Shown: positions 34,907-47,200 of the stretch, piece after piece
How the letters are laid out: each line of letters starts with the position of its first letter
How positions within the stretch are numbered: position 1 is the stretch's first letter
Source of the DNA: Odiellus spinosus
Taxonomy: Eukaryota; Arthropoda; Arachnida; Opiliones; Phalangiidae
Direction: 5' to 3'
Assembly: GCA_963920705.1 (NCBI GenBank)
Contig: OY987231.1
Span: 21,305,024-21,369,023 of the forward strand
DNA length: 64,000 nt
The notes under the pieces: generated by a model
What the model was told of the DNA's origin: nothing
Seen by the model: the letters and a program-made list of their open reading frames with translations, nothing else
Databases searched by the model: none
Made by a program: the position numbers and the translations under genes

Positions 34907-35884
34907 CATATGGGCTTCACAGGGTATAGTAAAATGACTACGGGGAAATTTAATTCGGATAATTTTAATGACTTTTCAATTATATTTATTTAATGGCTTT
35001 AATTACCGATATTATCTACGTGTTTGTTTTGTCCCCTTGTAAACCCAGTGTATTCTATGTCTCAAAGTTTTCGTCGAAATAAATACATATTAATAGACAA
35101 GCCTTTTCAACATTTGAGATTTTTTCTCTGAACCCATAAATGACCTTCGTAATTTAAATATTTATAAAACTATAAGGTTTATGTTACAAGAGTGTCAAAA
35201 ATAATCCGAACCACTCATAAAGCCACAACGCAGCTTTATTGGACAAGCCCGGAGAAGCTATTTGTCAAGAAATAGTTTATTGCAAAGGAAAATTGAGAAA
35301 TTTCATTCTCTTTTAGTTTTTAAAGTTTTTTTATATATTTTTTTTTTTCAATATTATTACATTTTATTTTCTATCCCAGGAAGAGAGGGTGATTGAGAGA
35401 GCTATAGGTTTATAAGGAAGAGATAGAATAACGGAAAAAATAATGATAGCTGATGTATAATAAAAAAAGATTTAATAGTCTAGGATTTTATTATCGAAAA
35501 ATCTTTTGAAACCACTTTAAAAACGTTTTTTTTTTTTTTTTTTACGAGTCTATCCTAGCGGGAAATTGGATGCATATTCGGATGAAAACTAATTCCCGCT
35601 AGAAGACATTTCATTCTTATTTTCAGAACAGGGCGTTACTATAGCCATTCGGAAGTACTCCAGGCTCTACGCCGGGGAATCCGAGGATTAGAATGTGTTA
35701 ATATAATTCAAAAAAGGTAGATTTACTTCATTCAGTACACTTGAGCGTGGATAATAATGAACCAAAGATTAATATTGTTTTAAAAAAATTGTGTCAAGAG
35801 GTGAAACTGAATTAAATATATAGGATCATCAATGTTGTTTTGAAATTCCATTAACTTTTATTCAAACAAACGTGTCTTTATTTG
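34907..35884. other. No gene seen
   Basis: AT-rich with a T-run near 35526-35543. Confidence 0.4.
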
Positions 35885-36202
35885 CCTTTGAAGTCTACTA
35901 CTCCAATGTTCCATATAGCGCTCCTCTCTGTATGGGTAAAATTCACAATTTTACGAGTTAGAAGGGGTCCTACTTCATCCCCCCTGTCTACGGAAAATTG
36001 GAAATTCTCTCTCTCCACAAACGACGACGTTTTTTGGACAAACTCCGAGGCTGCTAGCGATATTCGCTCGACGAGCTCCCGCTTCGAAAATATCTACCGT
36101 TAGGAGGCGTACGAATCGCGCCTTTCGAGAATAACCCATACAGAGAGGGGTAGACAAGACCCGGGAGTAATAGACTTCAAAGGAGGGTTTCATCGGCTTC
36201 TG
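35885..36202 (-). mobile_element. Family A MITE, copy 7, truncated end
   Basis: It starts at CCTTTGAAGTC and lacks about the first 21 bp of the terminal repeat. The right end is intact. No target duplication remains. Confidence 0.85.
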
Positions 36203-36803
36203 TTTCAACCTACAGCTATGTAGACAATTTCGTCTACAACATTTTTTTAAATTTTTCATACGCGTATTTAATTAGAAGCTTAAAGGAGTATGTATAGCTA
36301 TGACACTAGTTGGTATAATTATCGTCGCTCCAGTAAATTGGAAGAGAGTCTTATCCTTCTTTCTCCAACTGGCACATTTCTGCCAAGCAACATATTCCTT
36401 CTTCCGAAATTCATCCGTACGCATTTGCATGTCTAGATCTCATTATTCATCAAAAACCACCAACTACCGCGGTTATATACTACCCTAGTTTCTCCTAGCT
36501 GTTCATACTCCGGAATAAACTCCCCGAGAGTTTCGGACGAGACGAAGCTCTAGTCCTTAATTCGCAACCACCCACAATTCTCGTTGCTTTTATAGCTTAA
36601 CTACCGAGGAATAGGGAGAGTTCTTTTTTTTTGCCTAGTGTTGGTGGTGATGATAGCCTATATCCGGCTTGTTATTGCATTAGTAGGGTCTTCCCCATCG
36701 TCCTCTCTCTCTCTCTCTCTGCCCACTCTTGAGTAATTGCTTTCGATTTTTCTTCACCTCCAGTATACCCCGTCACTATCCCTATCGCCTCTTTTTATAT
36801 TAA
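36203..36803. other. No gene; CT microsatellite
   Basis: A (CT)n tract lies at about 36702-36720. No coding exon is supported. Confidence 0.4.
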
Positions 36804-37084
36804 CAAGGAGGATCAGAGAAGGAGAGGAAATGTGGGGACGGCGCGGTTCCTACTGCGTCGGCCTAAACTCCCACTCTGGGAGAACGGGGGTAGAGACGTT
36901 TCGTGGTAAAATGTTGTCACGTGGGTAAAACGAATCCTTTATGAGACGCGCTAGCTAGCGACCACGTGACAACAGTTTACCTCGAGAATTTCCTATCCCC
37001 CCTTTCCACCCGAGTGGGAGGTTGGCTCTTCTCTCTCTAACTCAACGCAGCCCCACATTTCCTCTCCTTCTCTGATCCTCCTTG
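36804..37084 (-). mobile_element. Family C MITE, copy 5
   Basis: Flanks are ATATTAA on both sides (7 bp). It is nearly identical to copy 4 in the same orientation. Confidence 0.9.
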
Positions 37085-37561
37085 ATATTAACCACCACCG
37101 AGGATTCATTATGAGTGCGGCTGCTGAAAGTACGTTAAATTAGAACGAACCAATGAACGAAGGACCAGTTGGTTAAAACGTGAACGGTACCAAAGGGTTG
37201 TTGAAAATAAATAGGTTTCGTTACAACCCAAATACTCTTCGCGGAGTATACAAACTTTGGCGTAAAATGAATTAATTATATTTTAATAGTTAAAGATTGT
37301 TTTAAGTGTTTTTTGACTGGGTTAACCACTTTTGAAATCTTTGAAGACCGGATTTCATTATGTTCAGCTTTGACAGTCCGAATACTTCAAAATATACACC
37401 CGAGTTCTCGAGTTTTTATCCCCTCGACCGTTGGTTCACTATAGTTCTTAAACCTCCAATCAAAACAGGCCAAACAACTGACACACTCGCAAGAAAGTAA
37501 GGTTTAGCGCAATCAAAGATTGCTATAAAGATTTAGGGTTATAGCCTAATTTTATTTTTAA
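37085..37561. other. No gene; decayed family J-like fragment
   Basis: TTCAGCTTTGACAGT and CACCCGAGTTCTCGAG near 37366-37415, ending ATCCCCTCG, resemble half of the family J element at 11404. Confidence 0.4.
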
Positions 37562-38004
37562 TTAAAGGGAGAATGCAACCTAATTACAAGTGATTTTTTA
37601 TCGATTCCTTATCGTTTAAATAGGCCTAATCCATCGATAAAAAGTTTACAAAACAAATATTAAACTAGAAATAAATTTAAAACTTACCCTGAAAATAGGC
37701 TTAGCGGGATTGATGGAGATCCTGAATCGCGTCCGTGTAAGGTCTAGCGACCAATGAGCGAAGGCCCGTCGTTCACGCGAGATCTCCACGAGACTTACAG
37801 TCGCGTGTGATTGGTCGCTAGAACTTACACGCGAGGAAAACAGGACCTCCATGAATCCCACTAAGCCTATTTTCAGGGTAAGTTTTAAATTTATTTCTAG
37901 TTTAATATTTGTTTGTAAATTTTTTAAATAGTGGATTAGGCCTATTTAAACAATAAGGAATCGATAAAAAAATCACTTGTTGTTAGGTTGCATCCTCCCT
38001 TTAA
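37562..38004 (-). mobile_element. Family B MITE, copy 3
   Basis: TTAA on both sides; the left end reads AAAGGGAGAATGCAACC and the right GGTTGCATCCTCCCTTT. The orientation is opposite to copies 1 and 2, judged by the unequal arms. Confidence 0.9.
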
Positions 38005-38641
38005 TATTAATCAAAAATACGTCATCAAGCAATGAAAATGATTTATTGATAACCAAAGAAAATACTAAACGCCTTCGCGATAGTTATAGATAATATCTTG
38101 GACCCCGATTTAATTAAAACAAAAAAACATTTAAATTTTCCGCTTCATACTCCCTTTAAGAATATTTTGCACCTATAAGCTTAACCCTTCATTGCTTGGT
38201 TGGAAAAAACCAAAACGTAGACTCGTAAGTTTGAAGAGAGGTTTGGAAGTGGTATTCGAGAAAGATATTACGCCTAGATCATCCAATCCTTCATTCTCAG
38301 TTTCCCACTTATTCTTATCTGTTTAACTAAAAGATTCGCATCTACACTCCACTTTTCTTAACTCTAGGCAGACACCGTATTCCATTCGTGGCTTTAGAGC
38401 CAATAGAATGAAAGGCAGACAAAAAGAAACGTGGCTACTGCTAAGTCTTTTTATCCGTTCAATTGCTTCTGAATCAGAGGACGAAAATTATCCAGGGCAA
38501 AAAAACGTTCATGTTAGAAAAAGTGTTAGAAAAGTAGAGCTAACACTTTTTCTCTTTTTGTTAAATGGAAAATTCGTGGCATCCGCTGCTCATCTTTTTA
38601 CAATGAACCTTTCTCTCGAGTGTGTGTTCAGTAGTCTTGCC

Positions 38642-38673
<32 letters not shown>

Positions 38674-38995
38674 GGGAGGAAGAGGGACGTAATTATGCAA
38701 AAAAGTACTCCTTTATCTGGGATGTTAATATGAAAAATATAGCAAAAATTCGCTAAGCCTTATCGCCTTTAATTTTTTTTTGCGGCGCATCGTTATTCGC
38801 TCGAATTACAAAGCAAAATAAACATACCCTAAATATACGCTCTTTATTTAGAAAGCATTTCGGTTTTTATTTAAAAACAATTCTGTCTAGTTTTTGCACC
38901 AAGCGCTATCTCGCGTGCTCTCTATTAATTCTTAATTTTGCTAAAATTAAAAAGATTGCCAAGTATATCGATAAATAAAATAGAAAGGATTAAAC
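38005..38995. other. No gene; GA/poly-G microsatellite
   Basis: A (GA)n tract followed by about 13 G lies at 38642-38676. The 94-codon frame at 38408-38692 ends in this tract and is not called. Confidence 0.4.
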
Positions 38996-39332
38996 CAGAA
39001 GCCGATGAAACCCTCCTTTGAAGTCTATTACTCCCGGGTCTTGTCTACCCCTCTCTGTATGGGTTATTCTCAAAAGGCGCGATTCGTACGCCTCCTAACG
39101 GTAGATATTTTCGGAGCGGGAGTTCGTCGAGCGAATATCTCTAGCAGCCTCGGAGTTCGTCCAAAAAACGTCGTCGTTTGTGGAGAGAGAGAATTTCCAA
39201 TTTTCCGTAGACAGGGGGGATGAAGTAGGACCCCTTCTAACTCGTAAAATTGGGAATTTTACCCATACAGAGAGGAGCGCTATATGGAACATTGGAGTAG
39301 TAGACTTCAAAGGAGGGTTTCATCGGCTTCTG
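38996..39332 (+). mobile_element. Family A MITE, copy 8
   Basis: Complete and a good type copy: perfect 30-bp inverted ends, flanks ATTAAAC on both sides (7 bp). Confidence 0.93.
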
Positions 39333-40299
39333 ATTAAACTAAGGATGAGATTTTTTTCACACGCATAGTCTTCTGTTACGCGCTGAATATTATATATCTT
39401 TACGCAATTATCTTACAAATCTTTAGATATGAACTTTAAAAATAAGGATAACTCCTGGTTTTTACTTCAAATGTTTAAAAATTATCAATATTAAGCTGAA
39501 TTCCAGTGCCTTAATTATTAATTAAAATAATAGCCACCCACAAATATTTGTCTTTGAATTAATTAATAATATTAAGTATAATTTGGTTCAAACAGCTACC
39601 GGTAGTCTATTAAAATAAATGCATATACATTACAAGAATCTATGTTTAATCTTAAATGAGTGGTCTTGTTCATTTGAGCAACTGTTGTATTCGTATATAT
39701 GGTCCCCAAGACTCGGACAAATGAAGTGTGGAGAGTCGTTTAGCCTTTGGTAGTAATCTTAGGTTATGGTGACTTTGAAAACACAATTACTTCTATATTA
39801 TTTTCTATACTTTATATTTAACTATCGCGACTGAACAAATTTTTAGGATATATTGTTATTCAAAAGCAAAACTACTTTCTTTTTTTCAGGATTTAAAGAT
39901 AAATATTAAGCCGCTTCAATTTTCTCTAGTCTAACAACCTATCTTTACTACAATATTTTATTATTTGGAATATCTTTCTGTGTCACGCGCAAACATTCAC
40001 GAAATAATTCCATATTCGACGATGCAAAATATTTTTGGATTAAACCAATAACGTAATGACAAAACGTTTTGCATTTTAACTAAATGATTCGCGTAACTTG
40101 AGCTAAATTTTCACGTAAAAGATTTCGACGTTAAAAAGGTTTGTGTATCAAGCTCATTAACTTTAGGATAATCGCGTATTTTCCGCGCGTTATAGTGGGA
40201 ACTGAATTTTAGGGTCAATCAACTTTATATAAGCAACAAGTACTTCTCTCAAACTAAAGCATATTCCATAGGTTTAACTATTTAACAAACTAATAGTCA
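39333..40299. other. No gene seen
   Basis: AT-rich spacer. Confidence 0.4.
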
Positions 40300-40520
40300 T
40301 GGACCAATAAGCAAAGGCTCCTCGTTTGCTCCAATAAAATTCGACTGGTCGCTAACCCTTCAATGCGAAGAAATTCAAGATCTCTATGAATCCAGCTAAG
40401 CCTATTTCCTGTTTTAATTTTATTTCTAATTGAAATATTTTTACTGGTGGATTAGGCCTATTTAACGATAAGCAATCGGTAAAAAAAAATACTTGCTGTT
40501 ATGTTTCATTCTCCCTTTAA
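40300..40520 (+). mobile_element. Decayed family B half-copy
   Basis: GGTCGCTAACCCTTC, CTAAGCCTATTTCC, GTGGATTAGGCCTATTTAACGATAAG and the end CATTCTCCCTTTAA follow the right half of family B. The left end is missing. Confidence 0.65.
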
Positions 40521-40999
40521 GTTTCGCAATTTATAATTGACAAACTATAGCCTTAATATTTTATTTCCTTTCTTTATACATGTACGATCAAGTTTTTCTC
40601 CTTCATCAAAATTTTCTTCGCAATTTGCATTAATTTGGAATAAATTTAGAGCTTTAGGCGGTGTACAATAGTACCCCCCACCCCTTCGTTTTATCACTCA
40701 TTACAGAAAATCTACCCTAAGAGTATAGAAACGCTGGCAGTTCATTTTTTCGTTAATAAAAATGACGCGCTGGTCTAGATTCCTCGAGGCCATTTCAATT
40801 TGCATTCCTACGAAGTTAAAACTCCGGCAAATTGATTTTTTTACTTTGATTCTATAGGAGATACTATGGCGGCATGTTAGGTTACTCATTATATACATGT
40901 ATTTCTATAAATAAAAACACGAGATACTGTGTCTTCAACTGAGGGTCCTATGGACCACATTTTGGTGGTAAAATATACAGTCCAGTATTTATTACGTTC
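40521..40999. other. No gene seen
   Basis: AT-rich spacer. Confidence 0.4.
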
Positions 41000-41473
41000 T
41001 TAAAGGGAGAATGAAAGGCCAAAACAACCTATTTTTAATCGATTAAGAATGCTAAAATAATGAGAAAAACAATAATATAACTCATCAAAAATATTTCATT
41101 ATTTTATAATCAATTACCAAAGTTCCGAAACTTGCAGATACTAAGCCTTGGCTGCCTAGCTCGGCGAACTAGGCGAGCACGAGCCGTATTTTTTTTAATA
41201 TTCAGGTCTGATCTAGTCGCCAATCACGAGCGAGTACGCGTATTTTTAAAATACGCGTACTCGCTCGTGATTGGCTACAAGTACAGCCGCGAATATTAAA
41301 AAAAAAAATACAGTTCACCGAGCTAGGCAGCCTAGGCTTAGCATCGGAACTTTGGAAATTGATTATAAAATAACGAAATATTTTTGGTTGAGTTATATTA
41401 TTGTTTTTCTCATTATTTTAGCATTCTTAATCGATTAAAAATAGGTTGTTTCGGCTTTTCATTCTCCCTTTAA
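41000..41473. mobile_element. Family G MITE, copy 2 (TTAA)
   Basis: TTAA on both sides, with the same central palindrome as copy 1 but two changes near its right edge (GGCTAC for GGCGAC). A short block beside CCGCGAATATTAAAAAA is missing compared with copy 1. Confidence 0.88.
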
Positions 41474-41479
41474 GGACGC

Positions 41480-41593
41480 CTTAACCTCCAAAAGTATAAA
41501 ATTTTGAATAAGACGTTTTAAAAGTATGATAAAAATAAAAATATAATCCATAATAGACATTCAAAATAAATTGTGACAGCCTCACTTTAACCA
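41480..41593 (-). mobile_element. Family L end fragment
   Basis: It ends GTGACAGCCTCACTTTAA. Read on the minus strand it matches the left part of the copies at 17576 and 55556. It directly abuts family G copy 2. Confidence 0.55.
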
Positions 41594-41974
41594 ATTTGAA
41601 TCTAGCGAAAAAAAAACGGATTAAAGAATGCTTTGAATCGTATATTTTGCGTAATTGAAAAATGTTTTTTTTTTTTAGGATGATATTAGAAACTTTTTAT
41701 ACGGAGATATTTCACGCTAGTTGCATTGGAGATTTTTTTTTCTTCACCCCTGGCAAAAAATGATTAGACTTTCTAACAAGATTTTATTTCCAGTTTTTCC
41801 ATTTCAATTTTTGATCCTAGCTGAATTACGCGTATCCTCATCCTCTAGGGCCTTTCCTAAGTTCAAAAACTACCCCAGGAGTCAGGACTACGTTTAATTT
41901 TGCTCTATATTCGTGTTTCACCTAATTTACCTTTTGCTATTTTGATAAATAACTTTGAACCGAATATATTAGAG

Positions 41975-42311
41975 CAGAAGCCGATGAAACCCTCCTTTGA
42001 AGTCTACTACTCCAATGTTCCATATAGCGCTCCTCTCTGTATGGGAAAAATTCCCAATTTTACGAGTTAGAAGGGGTCCTACTTTATCCCCCCTGTCTAC
42101 GGAAAATTGGAAATTCTCTCTCTCCACAAACGACGACGTTTTTTGGACGAACTCCGAGGCTGCTAGAGATATTCGCTCGACGAGCTCTCGCTCCGAAAAC
42201 ATCTACCGTTAGGAGGCGTGCGAATCGCGCCTTTTCAGAATAACCCATACAGAGAGGGGTAGACAAGACCCGGGAGTAATAGACTTCAAAGGAGGGTTTC
42301 ATCGGCTTCTG
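41975..42311 (-). mobile_element. Family A MITE, copy 9
   Basis: Flanks are ATTAGAG on both sides (7 bp). Complete ends. Confidence 0.92.
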
Positions 42312-43139
42312 ATTAGAGGAAAAATTAGGAAATTCTATAAGAATGTCCAAAGACAAAATATTTTGCAACACGAGTAAACCTTAGTATATTATTATGTAAG
42401 GTAGGTTACCTAAAGTATTTTGTATAATTTAAAATCTATTTAAACCGCTAACCGTTAATTATTATCTCAAGAAAGAAAAAAATACTTCTTCATATATCAA
42501 AATATTTTCCAAGAAAGTACAGCTTATATGTAAAAATATGTTGACGTAGATATCTCTAAGTACTTGGCCGCAGGAAGTATAATGAATGTGCCTTAGGTTA
42601 TATTTTACGTCACGTTTGACGTATTAATAACCCATACGTCAAATTACGACATTATTATGAGATTGAAAATGACAGAATTAAAGAACAAACGGAAAAGAAT
42701 TGTCATAATTCGTACATAATCATCGTGTAGTTGAATATATATCCAACTAAGGGCGGAGAAGAAGTTGATATTCAATTGTTTTTGGGTAATTATGACCGTT
42801 TTCTGGTAACTTTGAACCACCCATGGATGATAAAGCAAAATTATACTTTGTATTATATAGGTGTATGATATTTAACCCTATATATATATCCAAAGTTAAC
42901 CCAATCCGCGACTTTAACTTTTCCTTGTAGGGCGTGTTATTAAAGCTTTTTTTTTGAAGGTCTATGCCGTTAAAATAACGAACAAGATAAAAGCTAAATT
43001 ACAAGTGGATGGTACCGGTTTCGTCAATTTATTATAGATATTAAGGGAATTAAGAGACAGACTTTCCTCGTTCAAAAAAATAGTCAGGCGTCTGCCTCAC
43101 GTGAGTTTATTTCGGACAGAATGTCGTTGTGAAAAGATC
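42312..43139. other. 5' flank of GPCR 1
   Basis: AT-rich, with no promoter element I can fix. An additional upstream non-coding exon cannot be excluded. Confidence 0.35.
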
Positions 43140-45144
43140 ATGGAGGTGAACAGCTCGTCTTTAACATCGGTGATCTACACGATCTCTCCTTTGTCAATCA
43201 AATATGAAAGTGAAATTGAAGTTTACGCTTATTTCGGGGCAAATATGAGCGCGGACGACGTAGCTCGAGAGTACTTTAACCGTTGGCACGGCACGCGTAT
43301 CGTACCTATGGAAGTAACGGTGGGAATATGCATTTGTGGCACCATTTTAAATACTTTGAATATTTTGGTGTTTTCGAGAAAATCTATGTTGAACTCGATA
43401 AGTATATTGTTAATGGCTTTCGAAACGGCCAATATTCTCATCTTCTTGAGTTTCTTCTTGCAATCCGTGGATTATTTCGCCCCTCTAGATTTTATCTTCA
43501 CATTTCCATGGGCATTCATATTGAGGTAAATAATAAAAGTTTTATAATAAATGGCCAGTGCTTTAGTTATATATTTACGGCATATAATGATGAAACATTT
43601 AAAAGTCAATACAAGTTATCAATTACGTATGAAATATCCCAAGCCTGAATGTCGAATCATTATTTGAAACCAAGGACAAATTTAGAATTCGTTTTTAACG
43701 CGATTACAAAAACTTGTAGAGATGATTTTATAGAAGCCAGTAAGAATTTTGAATTAATATAATATGACCTCGTAGAATTTTTTTAATTTCTTCGAAATTA
43801 TTATTGGCCGATTAACGTGTTACATATGTAACCAGAGATATATAATAACCCCCTTCGGGGGGAAGTATGAAAGCCCCTATACACTACCAATGCTAAAAAT
43901 CACGAACAACAAGAGCCCGCTGCTGACTATCTAGGCCACTAGCTCGCGCTGGACTTCTCAATGTCGCTACTCTAGTAAATGGTCTTTGTATAAACAAGAC
44001 GGCTCGATTTGTGTTTAGAACTTCCTGTCTCGGGAGTCAGGCTGTCTGTTAAAATGGAGTCGAAGGCTGACTTCAGCTCGCGAGTTCCGGAAGTGCGCGT
44101 AGGGAAAATTTAGTGAGGTTCAAAATGGTGTAACTATTTTTTGGGAGTTAAGCGGTGTGTCGATCCGCCGCGATTTACGCCGGGCACTCGTTGTTCGTCG
44201 ATTTTGCCTACCTTTCATACTTCCCCCCGAAGGGGGTTATTAGATACCTCTGATGTAACTGATAACATCTTAACGCTTTTACGCGTCCATATCACGCAGA
44301 TTTTATCCGTTTCTTCGTCTCGTGGGAGCATATTCATTGAGTTGGTTCGCCGCTTCCATCGGTGTGTGGCGTTGCCTGGCTGTATCGTCTTCTTTAAAGG
44401 CTCACAAATGGCTGACGAAGTCCAGGGCTAACAAACTGGTCATGATCATCTTTTCCATTTCGTTCTTGTTGGCGATTCAAAGTTTCTTTATCGCAAACTT
44501 CTACTCGGAGGTCAGAATGGATCCAGTTACAGGCGAGAACAAGACGATTCATTGTCTACTACCGTCAAAATCGTACCACAATTATCGTGTGGTAATCGTA
44601 ACCTTCACTATGATTGCCGCGGCTTTTATACCAGCTACCATACTGCTCGTGTCCACCGTATTCTTGATACATTCCTTATACAGGTAAATACAAAATCTCT
44701 AAAATATTGTTTTTATCTCGATTGTTTTAACAAAAAACCTTTGACGCGTGTTTTTTTCACAGAGCCAGTGGATTGCGGAAAAAGTTGTCGAAACGAAGTT
44801 TGAAACAAATCAAAGATCACGACGATGGCAAAGAGAAGAGCGTCAGTGTCATGATGTTAACGGTACTTTTACTGTTCCTCCTCAATTGGGTACCTTATGG
44901 AATCGCCACAGGAATATACTTCGCGTTCAAAGACCAATACAGAATGGGGCTTCTCTCGTGGAATCCTATGGCAGTTATCCATTACATGCTAATGGACGAT
45001 ACGTTACCCCTAGTGAACAACACGTGTACCTTCTTCATTTATTACCACATGAGTGAAAATTTTCGACGAAGATTTTGGAGATTTTTCGCTAGAGCTAGCC
45101 CACCAGACTATAACAGTCAAACTTCGTTAAAATCTAGATTATAG
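43140..45144 (+). CDS. Rhodopsin-like (class A) GPCR, FMRFamide-receptor-like, paralog 1, three exons
   Basis: Plasma-membrane seven-helix receptor. Exons 43140-43525, 44300-44683 and 44763-45144 join in phases 2 and 2 and give 383 aa. The ATG at 43140 is chosen because the frame upstream has no other ATG. TM1 is near 58-78 (GTILNTLNILVFSRKS) and TM2 near 86-110. The end of TM3 reads GVWRCLAV (W152-C154) where most class A receptors have D/E-R-Y; the Arg is kept. TM6 has NWVPYG, and TM7 runs into NNTCTFFIYYHMSENFRRRF, shaped like NPxxY followed by helix 8 but without the Pro. No Cys is seen at the start of TM3, though ECL2 has one (HCLLP). Intron 1 holds a family D MITE. Peptide-receptor affinity is inferred from overall shape, and the ligand is unknown. 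Confidence 0.85.
43833..44252 (+). mobile_element. Family D MITE, copy 2, in GPCR 1 intron 1
   Basis: The inverted ends begin CAGAGATATATAATAACC, and the right end finishes GATACCTCTG. Flanks are ATGTAAC on both sides (7 bp). It lies inside the first intron (43526-44299). Confidence 0.9.
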
Positions 45145-46303
45145 CTATAGTTTACCGATTTGTTTCGTGACGTTTGAGTATTTTAGCTATCAATTAAATC
45201 ACGTTATGGAAACACGTGATCGAAGTTCAACACTACCATAATTTGATTTCAAACTAACAATCAAACAAAATATTTTGGGATTAGTTATACGTTCAGACGG
45301 TATGAAACTACGCTGACCAATCGTGGATGACTAGATGGTGTCATTTTTTTCGTGTTATTAGCGTCAGGTCCATTCATTTCACAGTTTAAGAAAAATGGCA
45401 GACGACAGAAAAAAACGATGAGTTTCAGAGTAAACCAACGACGAAACATACTGAAGGAAAATACGAGATGTTGATATTTTCGTATAGTCTGAACGGGGCT
45501 TAAAGTTTAATAACGGACAATAAGTAAACCTCTTCCCCGTTGCAACCTTGAAAAGAAGCAAATGTTCCATTTAAAGACCGGTTTCTCTAAGGTTACTTAT
45601 GCACCTCCCAATGTTGTAAATGATAATATACACTGGTTTAATTTTTGCCTTGTAAATCTATAGTTCCTTTTTGTTCAATTTTATTTTTATAAAGTTTTTA
45701 ATTTTTAGACGAATCAAATGTTTATATAGCTGCTCTGAAATTTGCCCCTTTAAAATCACGTTCTCTTAAGCACACATCCTTTCTTTAACTGTACAATTTG
45801 ATATGGCCAACGTCGTCTGCTAAGCGAGAAAAGAAGCCTACTTTAAAGGGGCTTTAAAAATCGTAGATAGTCCCTTTATTCGTAATTATAGTTATTGCAA
45901 AACAGTACGTTATGTTTCAAACATCGGAAAGCCGTTCCCAATGAACACGTGTTCACTGTCGCCTTTAAACTGGGCTGCCGGTTTTAGGAAGTCATAGGAA
46001 CACATAGAGCATATAGGAAAAATTATAAAAAAATAGAAAATGGAAATAATTGACATCTAGCTGAATATTTGTATCTTTTTTAGTAGAAGATTAAGAACTA
46101 CTTGAACTATGTTTCATTCTCCCTTTAAAATAGTTCGTTAAATATGAAAATAGGGCGGATTAATACATAAAGTAAAATCTCTTAAATAAAAAAAGCAGGA
46201 CCCTTCTGTTTCCCTCGATTGGGGGCCTCTCACTGATGGAACCATCCATAGTAGCATTTATATAGTAAGAAAAATTCTGCTAAGCAGCGAACAACGACTT
46301 TCA
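45145..46303. other. 3' flank of GPCR 1, no other gene seen
   Basis: It contains the family H copy listed separately, and an isolated TTAA-family end (TTCATTCTCCCTTTAA) near 46113-46128. Confidence 0.4.
45737..45855. repeat. Family H short repeat, copy 2
   Basis: TTTGCCCCTTTAAAAT and CTTTAAAGGGGC form inverted ends. AACGTCGTCTGCTAAGC and GAGAAAAGAAG match the copy at 19076. Confidence 0.6.
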
Positions 46304-46469
46304 CGGGTTACATGCTACCTCGAACGTCGACGTAAGTCCTTAAATCGACGGTTCGAGGTAGTTTTCGTTAAGTCGACGTATCTCCTCGAACGTCGACGTT
46401 CGTCCGTTTACATGGAAAAAATGAGCGTCGACGTTCCCTTACGTCGACGTTCAGAGCCAAATGTAACCG
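46304..46469. mobile_element. Family K MITE rich in GTCGAC
   Basis: Inverted ends GGGTTACATGCTACCTCGAA and TTCAGAGCCAAATGTAACC run on into GAACGTCGACGTAAG-type arms. The TCGACG core recurs several times in about 130 bp. It is a single copy in this window. Confidence 0.6.
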
Positions 46470-47200
46470 TAGTCCATGTCCCGTCAATGAACGTACTAAA
46501 GGAGAACACCTGCTTCTACGAGACACAATGGGACCCGTTTTTTCCCGGTCCTGAGCAGGAGTAGGGTACCTTTGTGTCGCCCCGACGACTACTGGAATTG
46601 TATTTCCCCCTCTAGCCGAACAAAACACACAGTCTATCCTCTATAGAAGGTTTTTCTAGACCCTGAAGTGCCACCCTCTGTATTAAAAATATTCATTTTT
46701 GTAGTTTTTAAACGTAACATCTATATTAAAAACACGCAGTGGAAAAACGGCAAATATACGAAAGATATCTTGAAGGAAGGAAAACACAGGAAAAAGGTCG
46801 AAATTATAGGAACTTACAGGAACAAATTCAAAATATAGGGAATGCGTTCATCCTGCACGCTTTGGGGTTTGATGCCCCACTTTCCGAGAGCGTACATAAT
46901 TGAAAATTAATTCAATCGTGATTCAATTAGGTTTTTAAGACTTTATCAACTTTGTAAAAACTGACTTCACGCGATATTTTAACTCTAGCTCGATCAGTTT
47001 GAATAATAGTGATATTAATTGTATCAATCGAGCATAGATCGACATTTTAGTATACGACCCTTCAAACCGCGATTACTTTAAGCGCGAATCTACGCGTTTT
47101 ACAAAGAAAATAAATTATTTAATTACTCGACCCCGCTGTCATAATTATCTGACAACGATTTTATTACAACGAGGTCAAGGGTTAGTAAACCTTAAACATT
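46470..47200. other. No gene seen
   Basis: Decayed sequence with AGGAAAAA- and ATAGGAA-type short repeats. No coding exon is supported. Confidence 0.35.

Noticed and set aside
38996-39332. Open frames of 60-112 codons in nearly every family A copy (MKPSFEVYYS... and MKSTTPMFHI... on opposite strands)
   Set aside because: The frames lie on both strands of the same 337-bp element, include the terminal repeats, shift or break between copies, and show no domain. They reflect the element's sequence, not a protein.
43101-43139. Upstream extension of GPCR 1 to 43101
   Set aside because: That frame begins at GTG, not ATG. The first in-frame ATG is at 43140.
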